A stretch of 64,000 nucleotides of DNA from the NCBI RefSeq assembly GCF_018691265.1, contig NW_024881272.1, positions 21,875,323-21,939,322 of the forward strand, read 5' to 3'. This stretch comes from Tyto alba. Lineage: Eukaryota; Chordata; Aves; Strigiformes; Tytonidae. Made by a program: the position numbers and the translations under genes. The notes under the pieces were generated by a model that saw only the letters and a list, made by a program, of their open reading frames with translations, searched no databases and was not told the origin of the DNA. This document shows positions 37,501 through 49,500 of this stretch, piece after piece (position 1 is the stretch's first letter; every line of letters begins with the position of its first letter).

Positions 37501-40500
37501 TTTGCATTACTCTCTTTCCTTTTATTTGTGGAAATATGTATTTTCATACTAGCTATGTTAATTGACAACTTTTAAGTTTTCCCTTTGAAGAGGCTTTGTG
37601 TTATTTAAAAGTGATGTGAATAAAGCTCTAGATGTTCGTGTGCATTGCAAAAACTTAACTGAAAAAATTAAAGAGGAATTATATTCTCGCTTTGTTCTAG
37701 ATTCACTCAATTGAAGCAGCAGAGTACAATGGTGTCTGGCCCATAAACTCATTCTCTCGATCACTGAAGCTAACCCAGGTACTAACCGGGCAACTCAGTA
37801 ATCCCATCAAGTTTGAGTATAGCAGTGGCCATGTTGGAAACCTTATGGCTCCTGATTCTGTCTCGGATGATGGCCTGAACATCTACAGAGGGATTCTGAA
37901 TGTGCTGGAGCTAAGTATAAAGAAGATGCAGCATTCATACAGTTTACAGGAGGTGAGCTTTTTGGTTTAGCTGATGTGGTCACTTTGTAAATAAATAAGT
38001 CTTCTCTTCAGATTCTTCTACCACATTTTCTGAATTCATCCTTGACATAAATATCACAAGAAACACCTAAGCTTGGGAAATCATGATTAAGTTGTTCTTA
38101 TGGGACATTTGATGGAGCTGTAGCTAAACAGGACAACAGAATAGCAGATTTTTAATCTGGCTAATCAAAGTATTTCAGAAAATGAACTTGCAGGATTAGA
38201 CCCTTACAAAATCTGGTTTATGATTTTAGAGAAAGTAAACTCATATGAAAGCGGAAGCCTACATAAAATTTGAATACTGTATTAAAACAAACTTGAACAT
38301 ACAGCATAAGATTAAAGCTAAAATAACAGTAATTTGACTTTTTTACCAATCATATATACTTTAATCTCTTCTAGCTCCTTTTTTAGGAAGAAAATAGTAT
38401 ATATGCCATGACATTATTGTAATAACTTTGACAGTTGCAGTCGATGCTCTGTTGGAATTTCCACTGTTTTTCAGGTTTTAATATCTTAGTCAAGATAAAT
38501 CATCTGATATTACTATTCACCACAGAAACTGCAATGTGTTTCGTTTTTGCGAAACCGTGTTTACATTGATTAGACTACATTCGATTCAGAGATCAGCAAA
38601 AACCTTGAAATTATTATATTTACATGTTATTTTTATTGAAAATGCAGACCAGAATAACTTCAATCTTTAAAAAAAAAAAAAAATTTATTTAAGTAGAGTT
38701 GTTTCTGGGAAAGGAATTACATGATTTAATATTTTCACACTGCTCGTTGCACATAAAAACCTGGGTGATGGTGTCGCATATTCTGCAGTGCTATTTTCTC
38801 ATATCTAGTTTTACATCTTCATTCCTTCTAATTCAGTTAGCAGTATGTCCTGCTCTCACTGCTGAGCAATATATGTGACTTCATCTCCTAGAATCATTTC
38901 CAAGTTTTCTTTGCTTTTCTCAGACAGCAACTGATTAATGAGCATTGGCACGCTTGCTTGACAATCTCATGTCACTCTGTAAAGGAAGATAAGCATTACT
39001 AGTCCCAAAATCTGAGCTGCAGAGAGGTTTAAAGGACTAATCTGGGAAAGTCCACATCACATCCTGCAGGGTGTAGAGTAAGGGTATCCGATCTAGTTGT
39101 GAACTCCTCACAGATAGAAAGTCTGGGTAGGCAGGAGGTTACTTCATCCCACTGAACCTGGTGGGCTGGACATTCCCATTTAAAGTCTAGATGTCTCTAC
39201 CACACCTTGCAGTCTGCAGAGGAGACCCACACCTGTATTTGCAAAGTTCAAGTCTTTCAGAAAACTTAGGCAATTTTTATTTCTAGCCCTTACCAAGGCC
39301 ACAGTGTCTTCAGAAATACTGTTAAGCTAAAGATGAAGTGAGTGTGTCTTACCTCTTAACGACCACATGACCATTTTGCTGTTCTGACATAGCCCAGAGC
39401 TGCTCTCTGGAATGGCTATGCTATCAATAACAATAAAAAACATGAAAATAACCCTTCCTCCTAAAATGCAATCAAATATTTTCCTCTCCAGAAATCTCCT
39501 CACTGACTGAGGAGATTTAAGAGATCTTATAAATATATATGCTTGAAATATTATTGAAGATCTGAGCTAAAACCAAAAACTCAAGAAAACCAACAATCAA
39601 AACTCTGCTATCCTGAAATTCTTTTTAATTATTGCTCTTCGTATTTTGACAGATCATCTGATATTGCAAGGCCTGTTCCATAGGCATTTATAAGCTGTCT
39701 GTAAAAACAAATTTTAAGGGCAGAATGTTATCTCCAACATTAAAATATTTTGCTGTTGAGATTTTATTCTGACTGATCAAATTATTTTGGCACTTTTTAT
39801 TAATATTCCTCAAATCGTATTTCATAATTGACAGCTCTAACTGGAAATTGTTATTCACCTTTTCGGAGGCTCCAAATTGTGTCTCAGTGAAACTCTTGAG
39901 AATTTTAGTTCTCTCAGTGAAACTCTGATCTGGCTTACTGGAAACCTGTACATGTAAAAGAGATGAAAGTAACGATCATCCTGATTTTATTTCTGGAGAG
40001 TACCATGAATAAAAAAGCATTAATTTCTATCAGAAAATTTGAAAATACAGAATTAAACAGGAAAGTCCGTGTGGGGGATTGATGAAGCTTTGTGTAAGAG
40101 TGAACTTCTCTGATCATATTCTCATTTTTGCCAGGCCGGGATTGGAGGTATTTGTAACACAACATACGCAATTCAGGAAAACAAGAAAGCCAACCTATTG
40201 TATGTGACCAAATCCAAGGACTTGAACAGTTGTGAAGAGAAAGTACAAATGGTCACAGGTTCAGCATACACTTATCCATGCCAGATCTGCCAGCAGGTAA
40301 ATTAGAGTGGTATTATGTAACGTATTTTATATTCTTATAGAGAGAGCCATTTGGTATCCATGCTATCTCTTGCTTTGTAACACATAGAATGAGAGAAGAG
40401 TCAGATCTACTGTATCTAGTTATCAACATTTTCTTTCTGTATGAAAATCAGATCCACAGAGCAGCAGAGGTCTGTGCTGCACATTGTCATGTACTGCAGG

Positions 40501-43500
40501 TGCACTTCAACTAGCTCAAACTAGCTGGCTTGGAAACCATTAATTATCAGCATGAGTTAATTCACCTGCTCTGTTGAGTAAAAAAGATAGACAAGATGTC
40601 CAGTTTCTGCTATTCAAGATAGGTACTGCTGCATCTTATTATAATCCTGTCTTTGAAATAAGAAAACGTGTGGCTTATACTGCTGCTCTCCTCAGAAAAT
40701 ATCTCTCCTTCTCAAGGGAATAACCAATTACTTATATTTGGGAAAAGGAAAAACCATCTAATGCTTCTTAGCAGTAAAAGTAACAGAGCCAGGCAGCGTA
40801 CCTGACCTCTCCCATGTAAGTGTGCACACAGAATTCATATAAACTGCTCACACGGCCAATGAACAAAACAGCCTTGGAAAATAAGTGAGCTGAAGTGGGT
40901 GATGTAATAGCTTCTAGTCACAGAATTTGGACCTTCAATGACTTTTCTTTGTTTCTTTGTTTTTTTATATTATAAAGAGAAACAAGAATTCCCGGGCAAC
41001 TGTTACTTACAATTACAAAATTAAATATACACGTAATGAAGCTGTAATTACACAAGTCAATGTTGAGGAAATCCACCAGTTTGCACCCTTCAATGAGATA
41101 ACAGGAGGAAATGCTATAGTAGAAGCAAGGTACTGTACATATGCCTTTAAATCTGCAACTAACTCAGCATCTCAGTAATCTGGTCAAACTCCATAACTGA
41201 AATAAATCCTTTACTTCCACAGCCTATTGTTTGCCAGTATTTAATTACATAAGATCTCAAACAGTTCATAAAAAAACCCTTCATTGTTAGTTGTAAATCT
41301 GAAACATGCACATCACTATCCAAATTTTGTTAGCTAAACTTGGCAGACTTTGACTATTTTATTTCTCAGGGATATTTGATTTATGTCATAAAAGCCAAAA
41401 CAAATGTAATTCCATATGAAAAATTGTGAACTAATATATTTGCAGTAAAATACTTTGAAAGACAGTTACTCATGGAAAGAGAGTTCCCTGGAAAATAATA
41501 ATGCAGTAAGAGACCCTGGAGACTAGTTCAGAAGAAACCTAGATAGGACTTTGGATTCTGATATACTTCCTAAATACAGTGGGCTGCATGCAAATTTCCC
41601 ATCAAAACTGTTTCTTGATAGGAAATTGGATTTTATTGCAGAAATATTGGGCACAAGGCATGTAAAATGTATTTGCTTTTTCACAGCAAATTTTGCATAT
41701 TTCTTAAACAAGTTTTAGGCAAAATGAGAATACAGCCATCTAAGAAATTATACCCCTGATCATTTTTAGATCAAGCCCACAAACTTTCAGTGTTTGAAAA
41801 TTTTTTCATCTTCAGCAAAATTAACTACTGAAAAAGGTTTTATTTGCCTGTTTCAATGATGGACTCTGTGGACAGGAGTGGCCTACTGAAGAGGGAGGCT
41901 TTCTGCATAAAGGTCATTGTACAGAAGATAATACCTTAATCCCACTCTTCATCTGCTGTAATCTTGCATTGCTCCATTAGATTCTGCAAGGATCTATTGG
42001 TATAATATACTGTTTTGGAAACTGCAACATTAGAAAATTCATGCCAATAAATCACTCATTAACTTCATTAATATGATGAACACATTCAGTCTGGCTAACC
42101 AAAAACAACCCCAAAAAAGAACGGTAAAGGGGAAAGTAGCTTTATAATCTCTTTCAATCAAGGTGAAGATAGATACAACTGCAATGCTTTTATCAAATTA
42201 TAGATTGTTGTAAGACAGCATTAGTCTGGAGCCAATGGACTTTTGCTGATTTAAACTCTCCTTCTGCAAGTCTCCGTAACCTGTCTTCCTTACTGTTCTT
42301 CCTCAGGTATTGAGCCCTCAGAACAGGTAGTGTCCTTAATTTTCCCATTTTCTCTGGATCTTTTGCATTGCACAACAGAAGGGGCCAAATATAATATTGG
42401 CAGATTGAAGGGGCCAAATATAATATTGAAGATGTGGATATGTCACCCAAGTCTAACATCAAGGACTTAAAAGTTTTGGAGATGAGATTTCAGACCTGCT
42501 CATCATAAGCCTCTTGCAGCACCTTTCAAAGCCAAGAGGGGTTATACTATTGTTTCACCATTTTAATCCTATCTTTAGTATTCATTTGCTCTTCTCTTCA
42601 GAATATAACATTTTCCCATCTATTCTAGGCAGATATATCTCTTCCCAAAATGATGAAGATGAAGACATAATAGATTCATCATGTTCTGAAAGGGGGAGCT
42701 AAACCTGCCCAAGTGTACCTGACGTTATACATTCTGACCCAAATGCCCTTTCAATAATATTGTATAAAATTTCAAGAGAGAAAAAATCTCTGCTGATTCT
42801 GTAGCGATTCCTATTCAAATTCCAGTGGCTTGTCTGCAAAGCAGTTATATGCTATTTTCTGCGGCAGTTCTCTGCAATCCGAATGGAAGGAGTAGATAGA
42901 AATGATACAGAAGATCAACACAGAGATTCCAAAATAAACACACTAATTTTCTACAGAGATTTTGAGATACTGTGTAGTACAGCGATATTGCTTTTAGAAT
43001 GTTTTCAGTTGTTCACTACAAATGCCTAACTTTATTATAGTGTCCTAAATGACCTATTTTAAACATAATTGATGGGATAGGATGCATCCCTTTAGCTGAA
43101 AATGTAGCAAAGCTAGCAAATGCTTACAAAGACAATCTCTCATTGGAATTATTCTTAATAACAAAGTATGAAGGTTTGGTGCTCCTTGAAAAGTTTCCAA
43201 AAACTTGAGTATTTTTCCAAAGACTAATCCTGAATTTTCCTGGCCCTTTTTGTTTGGGAAATCCAATTTGAAACCTCATGAGAACCTTTTATATTCTGCA
43301 TTCTCTAGGACATTCAACTTGCTAGGAAAAATGGGGAGGGAATTGCAATAGTGCAAGATTGTAACATTTCATATTGTATCTAACAATTTTCAATTCCTTC
43401 TTAAGCTTCTGGGAGGCATAGACATTTAAGAGCTTTTATGAACTTCTTAAAAGCTTTAAATTAAGTTTTCCATCAGTTATTTTTCTATAATTCTTAATTT

Positions 43501-46500
43501 ACTCCTTAAGACACAACACACAGTTCCTGTGCTCTTCTTCAGACCACAGCTTCTCACCTCCCACTTCTTCCTTAAATTCTCAAGCCCTGTTCTTCCCAAA
43601 GGAAGACAAAGGCTGCCTCTGATCTGAGCCCTGCTCTGTAAGTGCACACCTTCTCAGTGTATGGTTCGGAGCATCATGTCCAAATGTATCTGTTTGTAAA
43701 TATCTTTGCCCCTCAATAACAAAACCCTTTTGAAACAACTGTAATTGTATTGCAATGCAGGGAGGCAGAATTACTGTGTTCTTTTTAGTTTGTACCCTGC
43801 ATCTTGTGATGTTACCTCCCTGGGTTTCTCCATTTCAGGCAGAAACTTGCTTTGACTGATGTGCAGAAGCATGTGTCAGAGGTCCCACCGAAAGAATTCC
43901 AGAATCGTGGGTCACTTCAGTACCAGTTCGGCAGTGAATTGCTTCAACTTCCTGTCCACTTATTCAGAATAAGAGATGTGGAAAGCCAGGTAAAGTTCAG
44001 CCACTGGACAGACTCTTTGTTGGAGGTTGGAATCTGTGCGTGTGGAAAATAGTGTGAGCTTCCTGCATTTTAATCTTCCTGCAGATAAAGGAAAGCCTGC
44101 AAGACCTAGTAGAGACTACATCTGAACAGCTTCCCAGCGATGCACCAGCAAAAGCCCTCAAGCTTATACACCTCCTCCGTGCAGCAAATGAGGAGAATTA
44201 TGAGTCAGTGTGGAAGCAGTTCTCGAGTCGGCCAGCATACAGGTACAAGGAATACAAGTGGTGATTCTTCTGATAAACTCTGTTAGACACCATCTGAATT
44301 GATTGTTCAAATGCAGATCTTGAAAATGATCCTTGAGTTTCCCATTACAGGCGCTACATTTTGGATTTAATTCCTGCAGTTGCCAGTCACCGTGCACTCA
44401 GATTCCTGAGGCATAAAATGGAAAGGCAAGAACTCACCAACTGGGAAGCAGCTCAGACAGTGCTTGTGGCTCTGCACTCAAGCACACCAACTCGGGACGT
44501 GATGGAGGAAGCAATGGTAGGATTCTCTAAACACTCTCAAATCACTCTTTACTGATCTTGGTATCTCTCGTATTTATTCCTTTGACAAGATGGCAAAGGC
44601 TTTGAAAATATAAAGATTTTATATCCCCTAGTGAGGTTAAAAGGAGTTTATTTCCTGACTGTCTTAAAGGGAGGAGAATGCAAATCAGAAGTGCACATAT
44701 GAATCCAGAATGAAACAGCAAAGAAAGAGTAAAATACCTCTCAGGGACAGAGGGTATTGCTGCAAACAGTGGTTTCTAGTCTCACTTTGTCCAACTGTAC
44801 TTTATAGTTACATCAGGTTAGATCTCTAACTGAGTGTCTACAAAGACTAGGGAGTAAGAAATACTTATTTGTTACATCCATGGATTCATCCTGATTGACC
44901 GAGAACAATGGGTAGAAATCAGATCAGATCTATCAAAATCAAGGGAATTATGACAATGTGGAGCCCACATAGGAGAAAGTCTAATGATTTTCACATTTTT
45001 TTCCTCTTATGCAGGTTCTAAACCTAGCTTCAGATGCAGGAACATATCTCTGCATACCCTGGGTAGAGACCACGAATCTCAGACAAGGGTTTTGCCCTCT
45101 GTAAAAGCCATGACAACCCAGCTGTTAACTGTACAGTAATGCTCTGCTTCCCACTCAAGGAAGCAGTGGGCTGGTGCCTCCTGTCAGCTCCTACATTTAT
45201 ATGAAATATTCCTGTCTGCCCAAAATACTGAGGTCCATTCACAATGTATCTCAAGTATTTTGTACCTATAGCTGAGGCAATTATAAAACAACGATGAATG
45301 TTTTTTGAATAATGTGTGTTTTTCCATTCTAAAACTAGGTAATTTCCTCCCTTTGGATTACAGCCTATGCCGAATTTAAATCTGAAGCACTATAAAAGCA
45401 ACAGATCTGCCTTACAGATGCTACTTGGAATTACTTTACAATTACATTGTCAAATACAGTAATATCCACTGATTAACTATAAATCCATTGATACAAAAAT
45501 ATCAAGAGCCTGGTTTTGTCTTGAATTTGACAGAAACATGTTTTTTAGTATTGTTGCTCTTCAGTAATGGTGGAATAACTGCTTTCTCACCAGCTCATCG
45601 TGAAAAAACATTGCCCACGCTCAAGTACTGTACTTGGAAAGGTTTGCCACCTCAGCTATGCGTCACTGTGCCACAAACAGTGCTTTTCATCAGACTCCTG
45701 CTCTGAATGTCTTCAGGTAACCACATTGTTATTTATCGTCTAAAAGAAAAATTAAGCCTTGAATTCTTTTTTCATTATTCAGAAACCTGTATTTCACTTC
45801 ACTCCAGTGTTTTCTTTGGGGAAATGAACCCCAGTTGATTAAATACATCATGTTTATCTTTAGATTAACACACAAAAGAGACTGAGAGGAAGAAGCGTAT
45901 AACTCATAGCACTTTCTATCTGAGTATCTCTGAGTGCTTTATTGCCAATTATTAATGAAGTCTCATGGCACTGCTCTGAAATACTTTAAATATAGGTACT
46001 TATAAATAAACTAAGTGACACAAAAGCCCAGGTTTTTGCCCAAAGTCATGTAGCCCAGCCATTTCTCAACCAGAAGCAAAGCCCAGTTGTCCACAAAGTC
46101 TATAAGCTTTTAATAATAGTAATACCCTCCTGTTCTGAAAACAATTTAAATAGGCAGTAAATAGCATTTGCTGACTGTAGAGATGAATGTCATGGTTTAC
46201 AGAGGTCAGTCACTCAGCCAGTGATAGAGGGGAAAAGAGAAATAGGTGTTTTCAGTCTTCAACACTGGTCAGTCCACCATCCCTGGTAAGAGCAGGATGT
46301 TCCCAATACACTGTGTGCCTGCCATGATTTCTTTTCCTGTAGTACACAAGCATGGCCCACATTCCTACATGCATCTCTTGTGTTACGATTGCCACCAATT
46401 GTCTTGGGTTAATTAAATCCAGTTTTTAAGACCAGTGCCAGGGAATGGAAATTCTTTCCCAAAACAAGTGATTGTATAGGCTTATTCAGTGCATTTCAAA

Positions 46501-49500
46501 TGTCCATACATTTGATTAGTAATATCAAATGGACTCTTTCTGCACCATCGATGGATCTCAAAGGTGATATTTTAACGCACAGGAACTGTATTGATATCAT
46601 TCTATGACATCTCAGTTTCTTTTTTAGAGCCATTGGTTAGCATTGAAAACAGTTATCTTTTATGATTTAGTTCTTTTCTCACATTCAGCCTTCAGACAAC
46701 TACTCTAATCTTGCCATGTGAATGTAAGTGTTGTCCAGTCGCTTATGATGAAGGCTGTAAAATGACCTGATGATCACTTTTCGAGCTATTAATCCACACT
46801 AAAAAGTGGCTGTCATAGCTGAAGAGCACCACCACTAACCACATCTTCAGGAATCTTATTTAAGGGTCTGAAGAATTTAACTGTATCTGCATTTTTGCAC
46901 CTGTCTTCAACCATGAGACAGAGATATTCAAACAGCACTATTGCAGGTTCCCAACTCACCCTGAAAGGCAGTGGGAACTAGCTGCTAGCCATTATTTTTT
47001 TACTTTAAAAATCTTACTTGATAGCTGTAAGGCATAGTGATGAGGAAGCTTTTCATTGCAGCTTTCTTGGCTATGCTTGTTCTATGAATAAAATGTCCTA
47101 TTCATGAGGACAAAAAGAATTTGAAAATATTTAAAATAAGTGAATTGAACAAACTGAAATTATCAAAGTCAAACCTCAGAATAGGCTGGGGGATGGGATA
47201 TAGATAAGAGCTGGAATTGAACTCAACAGAAGATTTGTTTTCTTTTTTCAGCTACTTCATGGCTTTGCAGGAGAGGCATTGAGCAAGTCTAATACAGAAG
47301 AAATTTTCCTGGCTTTGAAAGCCCTTGGGAATGTAGGACATCCAGCCAGCATCAAGCACATCAAGAAATTTTTGCCAGGATATGCAGCTGGTGCCTCAGA
47401 TTTGCCACTCAAGGTCCATGCGACTGCTGTGATGGCCCTGAAAAACATAGGCATGAAAGACCCAAAAATGGTAAGGAAACAAAGCTGCCTCCTTTGCACT
47501 TATGATAACCCAACACAAGACTGCTAACTGATGATGGGCAGTGAGGGGAAAGCAAACATTTTTCTTTCAAATATAGCTGTAATATATGGTGGGGTTTTTT
47601 TTAATACTTAACCATTCCTTAGTTAGCATGTCTTATCCCTTTTGACATTAACTGCTAGTGTTTCAGACAGCAACAAATATCCCGTTAAAAGGATATATTC
47701 ATGACCCATGATTGAAGACAAATCAGTATTTCCATTGCAATCATTTATTTTCCAAGAACATTAGAGAGAAGGCTAAGTTATTGACCAAAATGTGTTTAGT
47801 GTTACTTCAACTTTGGTATGTGAGAGAACCACAAAACAAGGTTTACAAAGAATTGTCATTTAATACTGAGTGTCACATCTAATTGTAATTCAAGACCAGA
47901 TTTTATTGTAAATAGATACTAGAGGTTTGCATCCTAATTACAAATTTACAGACATTTTGTGGGTTTAAGTCATAAACAGAACATTTACTAAATGTGACTT
48001 TTGTCCCTGAATTAGATAACGATTAGATATCACATACAATGGTTACACAGGCATGCTCTTATCCACCACAGACATCACTTTACAATCATTTTCACCTTAA
48101 AGCAATCTGCTTCTAAAAGGAAACGTTGCATTTTCAAGATTTTTTCCCTGATATTGAAATCTTTTATTTTATATAAATCTATTAATACAAAAGTAAAATA
48201 AAAGCCTTCATTAACTATTCTACTACTAATCTGTATCAGTTTTTCTATTATACTCATTTTTTTAATATGATTCCCAGTCTGAGTGCACATATTGATCCAT
48301 AGACAATAGTGTGCCCGGATATGCTTTTAAGCAAAAGAATGAAGAAACAATTTACTAGAGTGCAGGATCTAGATGGGGAAATGCAGGGCAGGAGGAGAGA
48401 ATAGCAAGGGTAGGAGTTAAGGTATTTGCTGGTGAAGAAAAAAAAGCTAATTTGGTGTTTGAAAACAATACTGTGTCTGTGATTGCCCTTTGGCCTGACT
48501 TTCCACTTGTGACCCAGACCACTGTTTAGTTCCATTTTCTATGCATTTTCTTTGAAGAAAATTGATCTGGAGCACTTTAATGACTGTAACTGGATTTTTC
48601 ATAGTTCAAAAACCGGTTTAATGCCTGGCTTGCAGATAGCTACACACCCATATTTGCATTAAACAGATTTAATACATGGCCTGTCTTTTTTATTGTTTAA
48701 TTTGAAAATATAATTACATTCAGAAAGAGGTTACTGCATCCTTTTCACCACTTTTAGGTTGGTATTTGACAATCAACATACTCAAATTAATAAAACCAAT
48801 CAGAGTGTCTCCAAAGTTTGTTGACGTTTTCTGGGTGAGTTTTTTCATTAGAGAGCATGGATGTGCACTGTCCCAGGCAGGACAGGACTGTGCAGAGGGG
48901 CTGCCTGAGTGGTGTTACACCATCTACCTCCATTTTGAAGTTGGAGGTCAAAAGCTTCAGTTCAGCTCATGAAAACCGAAAAGGTTCCAGTGCAAAATTA
49001 GTCTTGATGCTGAATATGGCTGAGGTCAAACACATTGGTCACAAGTAGTACTGTGGAAATTACATTTTTTGCATAAACTTCTGGTTTTAAGGTGCCTATA
49101 TGGCATAGAGATTTCTGGTAGTAAACTGGATTTTACTCATTTCATTTTTATTCTATTATTTAGCAGAAAGGGTCCCAGGAGATCAAATGATTAGAAATAA
49201 AGCATACTTATGAGTAGGGATAAGTGATCACTGAAACCACTTCTCAGGTATGTAGAGCATCCATGCAATCTCTTTTATCTAGAGCAGTTATGTTACAGAT
49301 ATATTTTGCTGTAGCTTAAAAAGTGATAATAAACTTGATGTAGAAGTTATCCAGTGAAGTTCCTTGGATTTGACTGTGTAGGAAGTCAGACTACATTGCG
49401 ATAATGCCCCTTCCAGTCCTCAGACTATGAAACCAGGAACACTGTTGCCATAATAATTAAATAATACAATTTTTTACTGTATTAGCAAAAAAGAGATCAT

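Larger units (their letters stand above)
37953..40134 (+). other. VTG intron 4 (2.2 kb)
   Basis: Contains poly(A) at 38669, a possible MIR-like fragment and a 15-nt repeat (tctcagtgaaactct) at 39882 and 39912. No extra exon seen. Confidence 0.8.
45717..47251 (+). other. VTG intron 10 (1.5 kb)
   Basis: Holds two MIR-like fragments about 100 bp apart; no extra exon seen. Confidence 0.8.

Noticed and set aside
39882..39926. 15-nt repeat (tctcagtgaaactct) twice within 45 bp
   Set aside because: Too short to distinguish from minor slippage; no function implied.
45488..45706. 72-codon frame overlapping exon 10
   Set aside because: It is in a different frame from the vitellogenin-like reading, which alone aligns with the family.
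47279..47527. Independent start at a TTG inside exon 11
   Set aside because: It is an internal codon of the vitellogenin frame; the exon runs from 47252 and splices at 47470.
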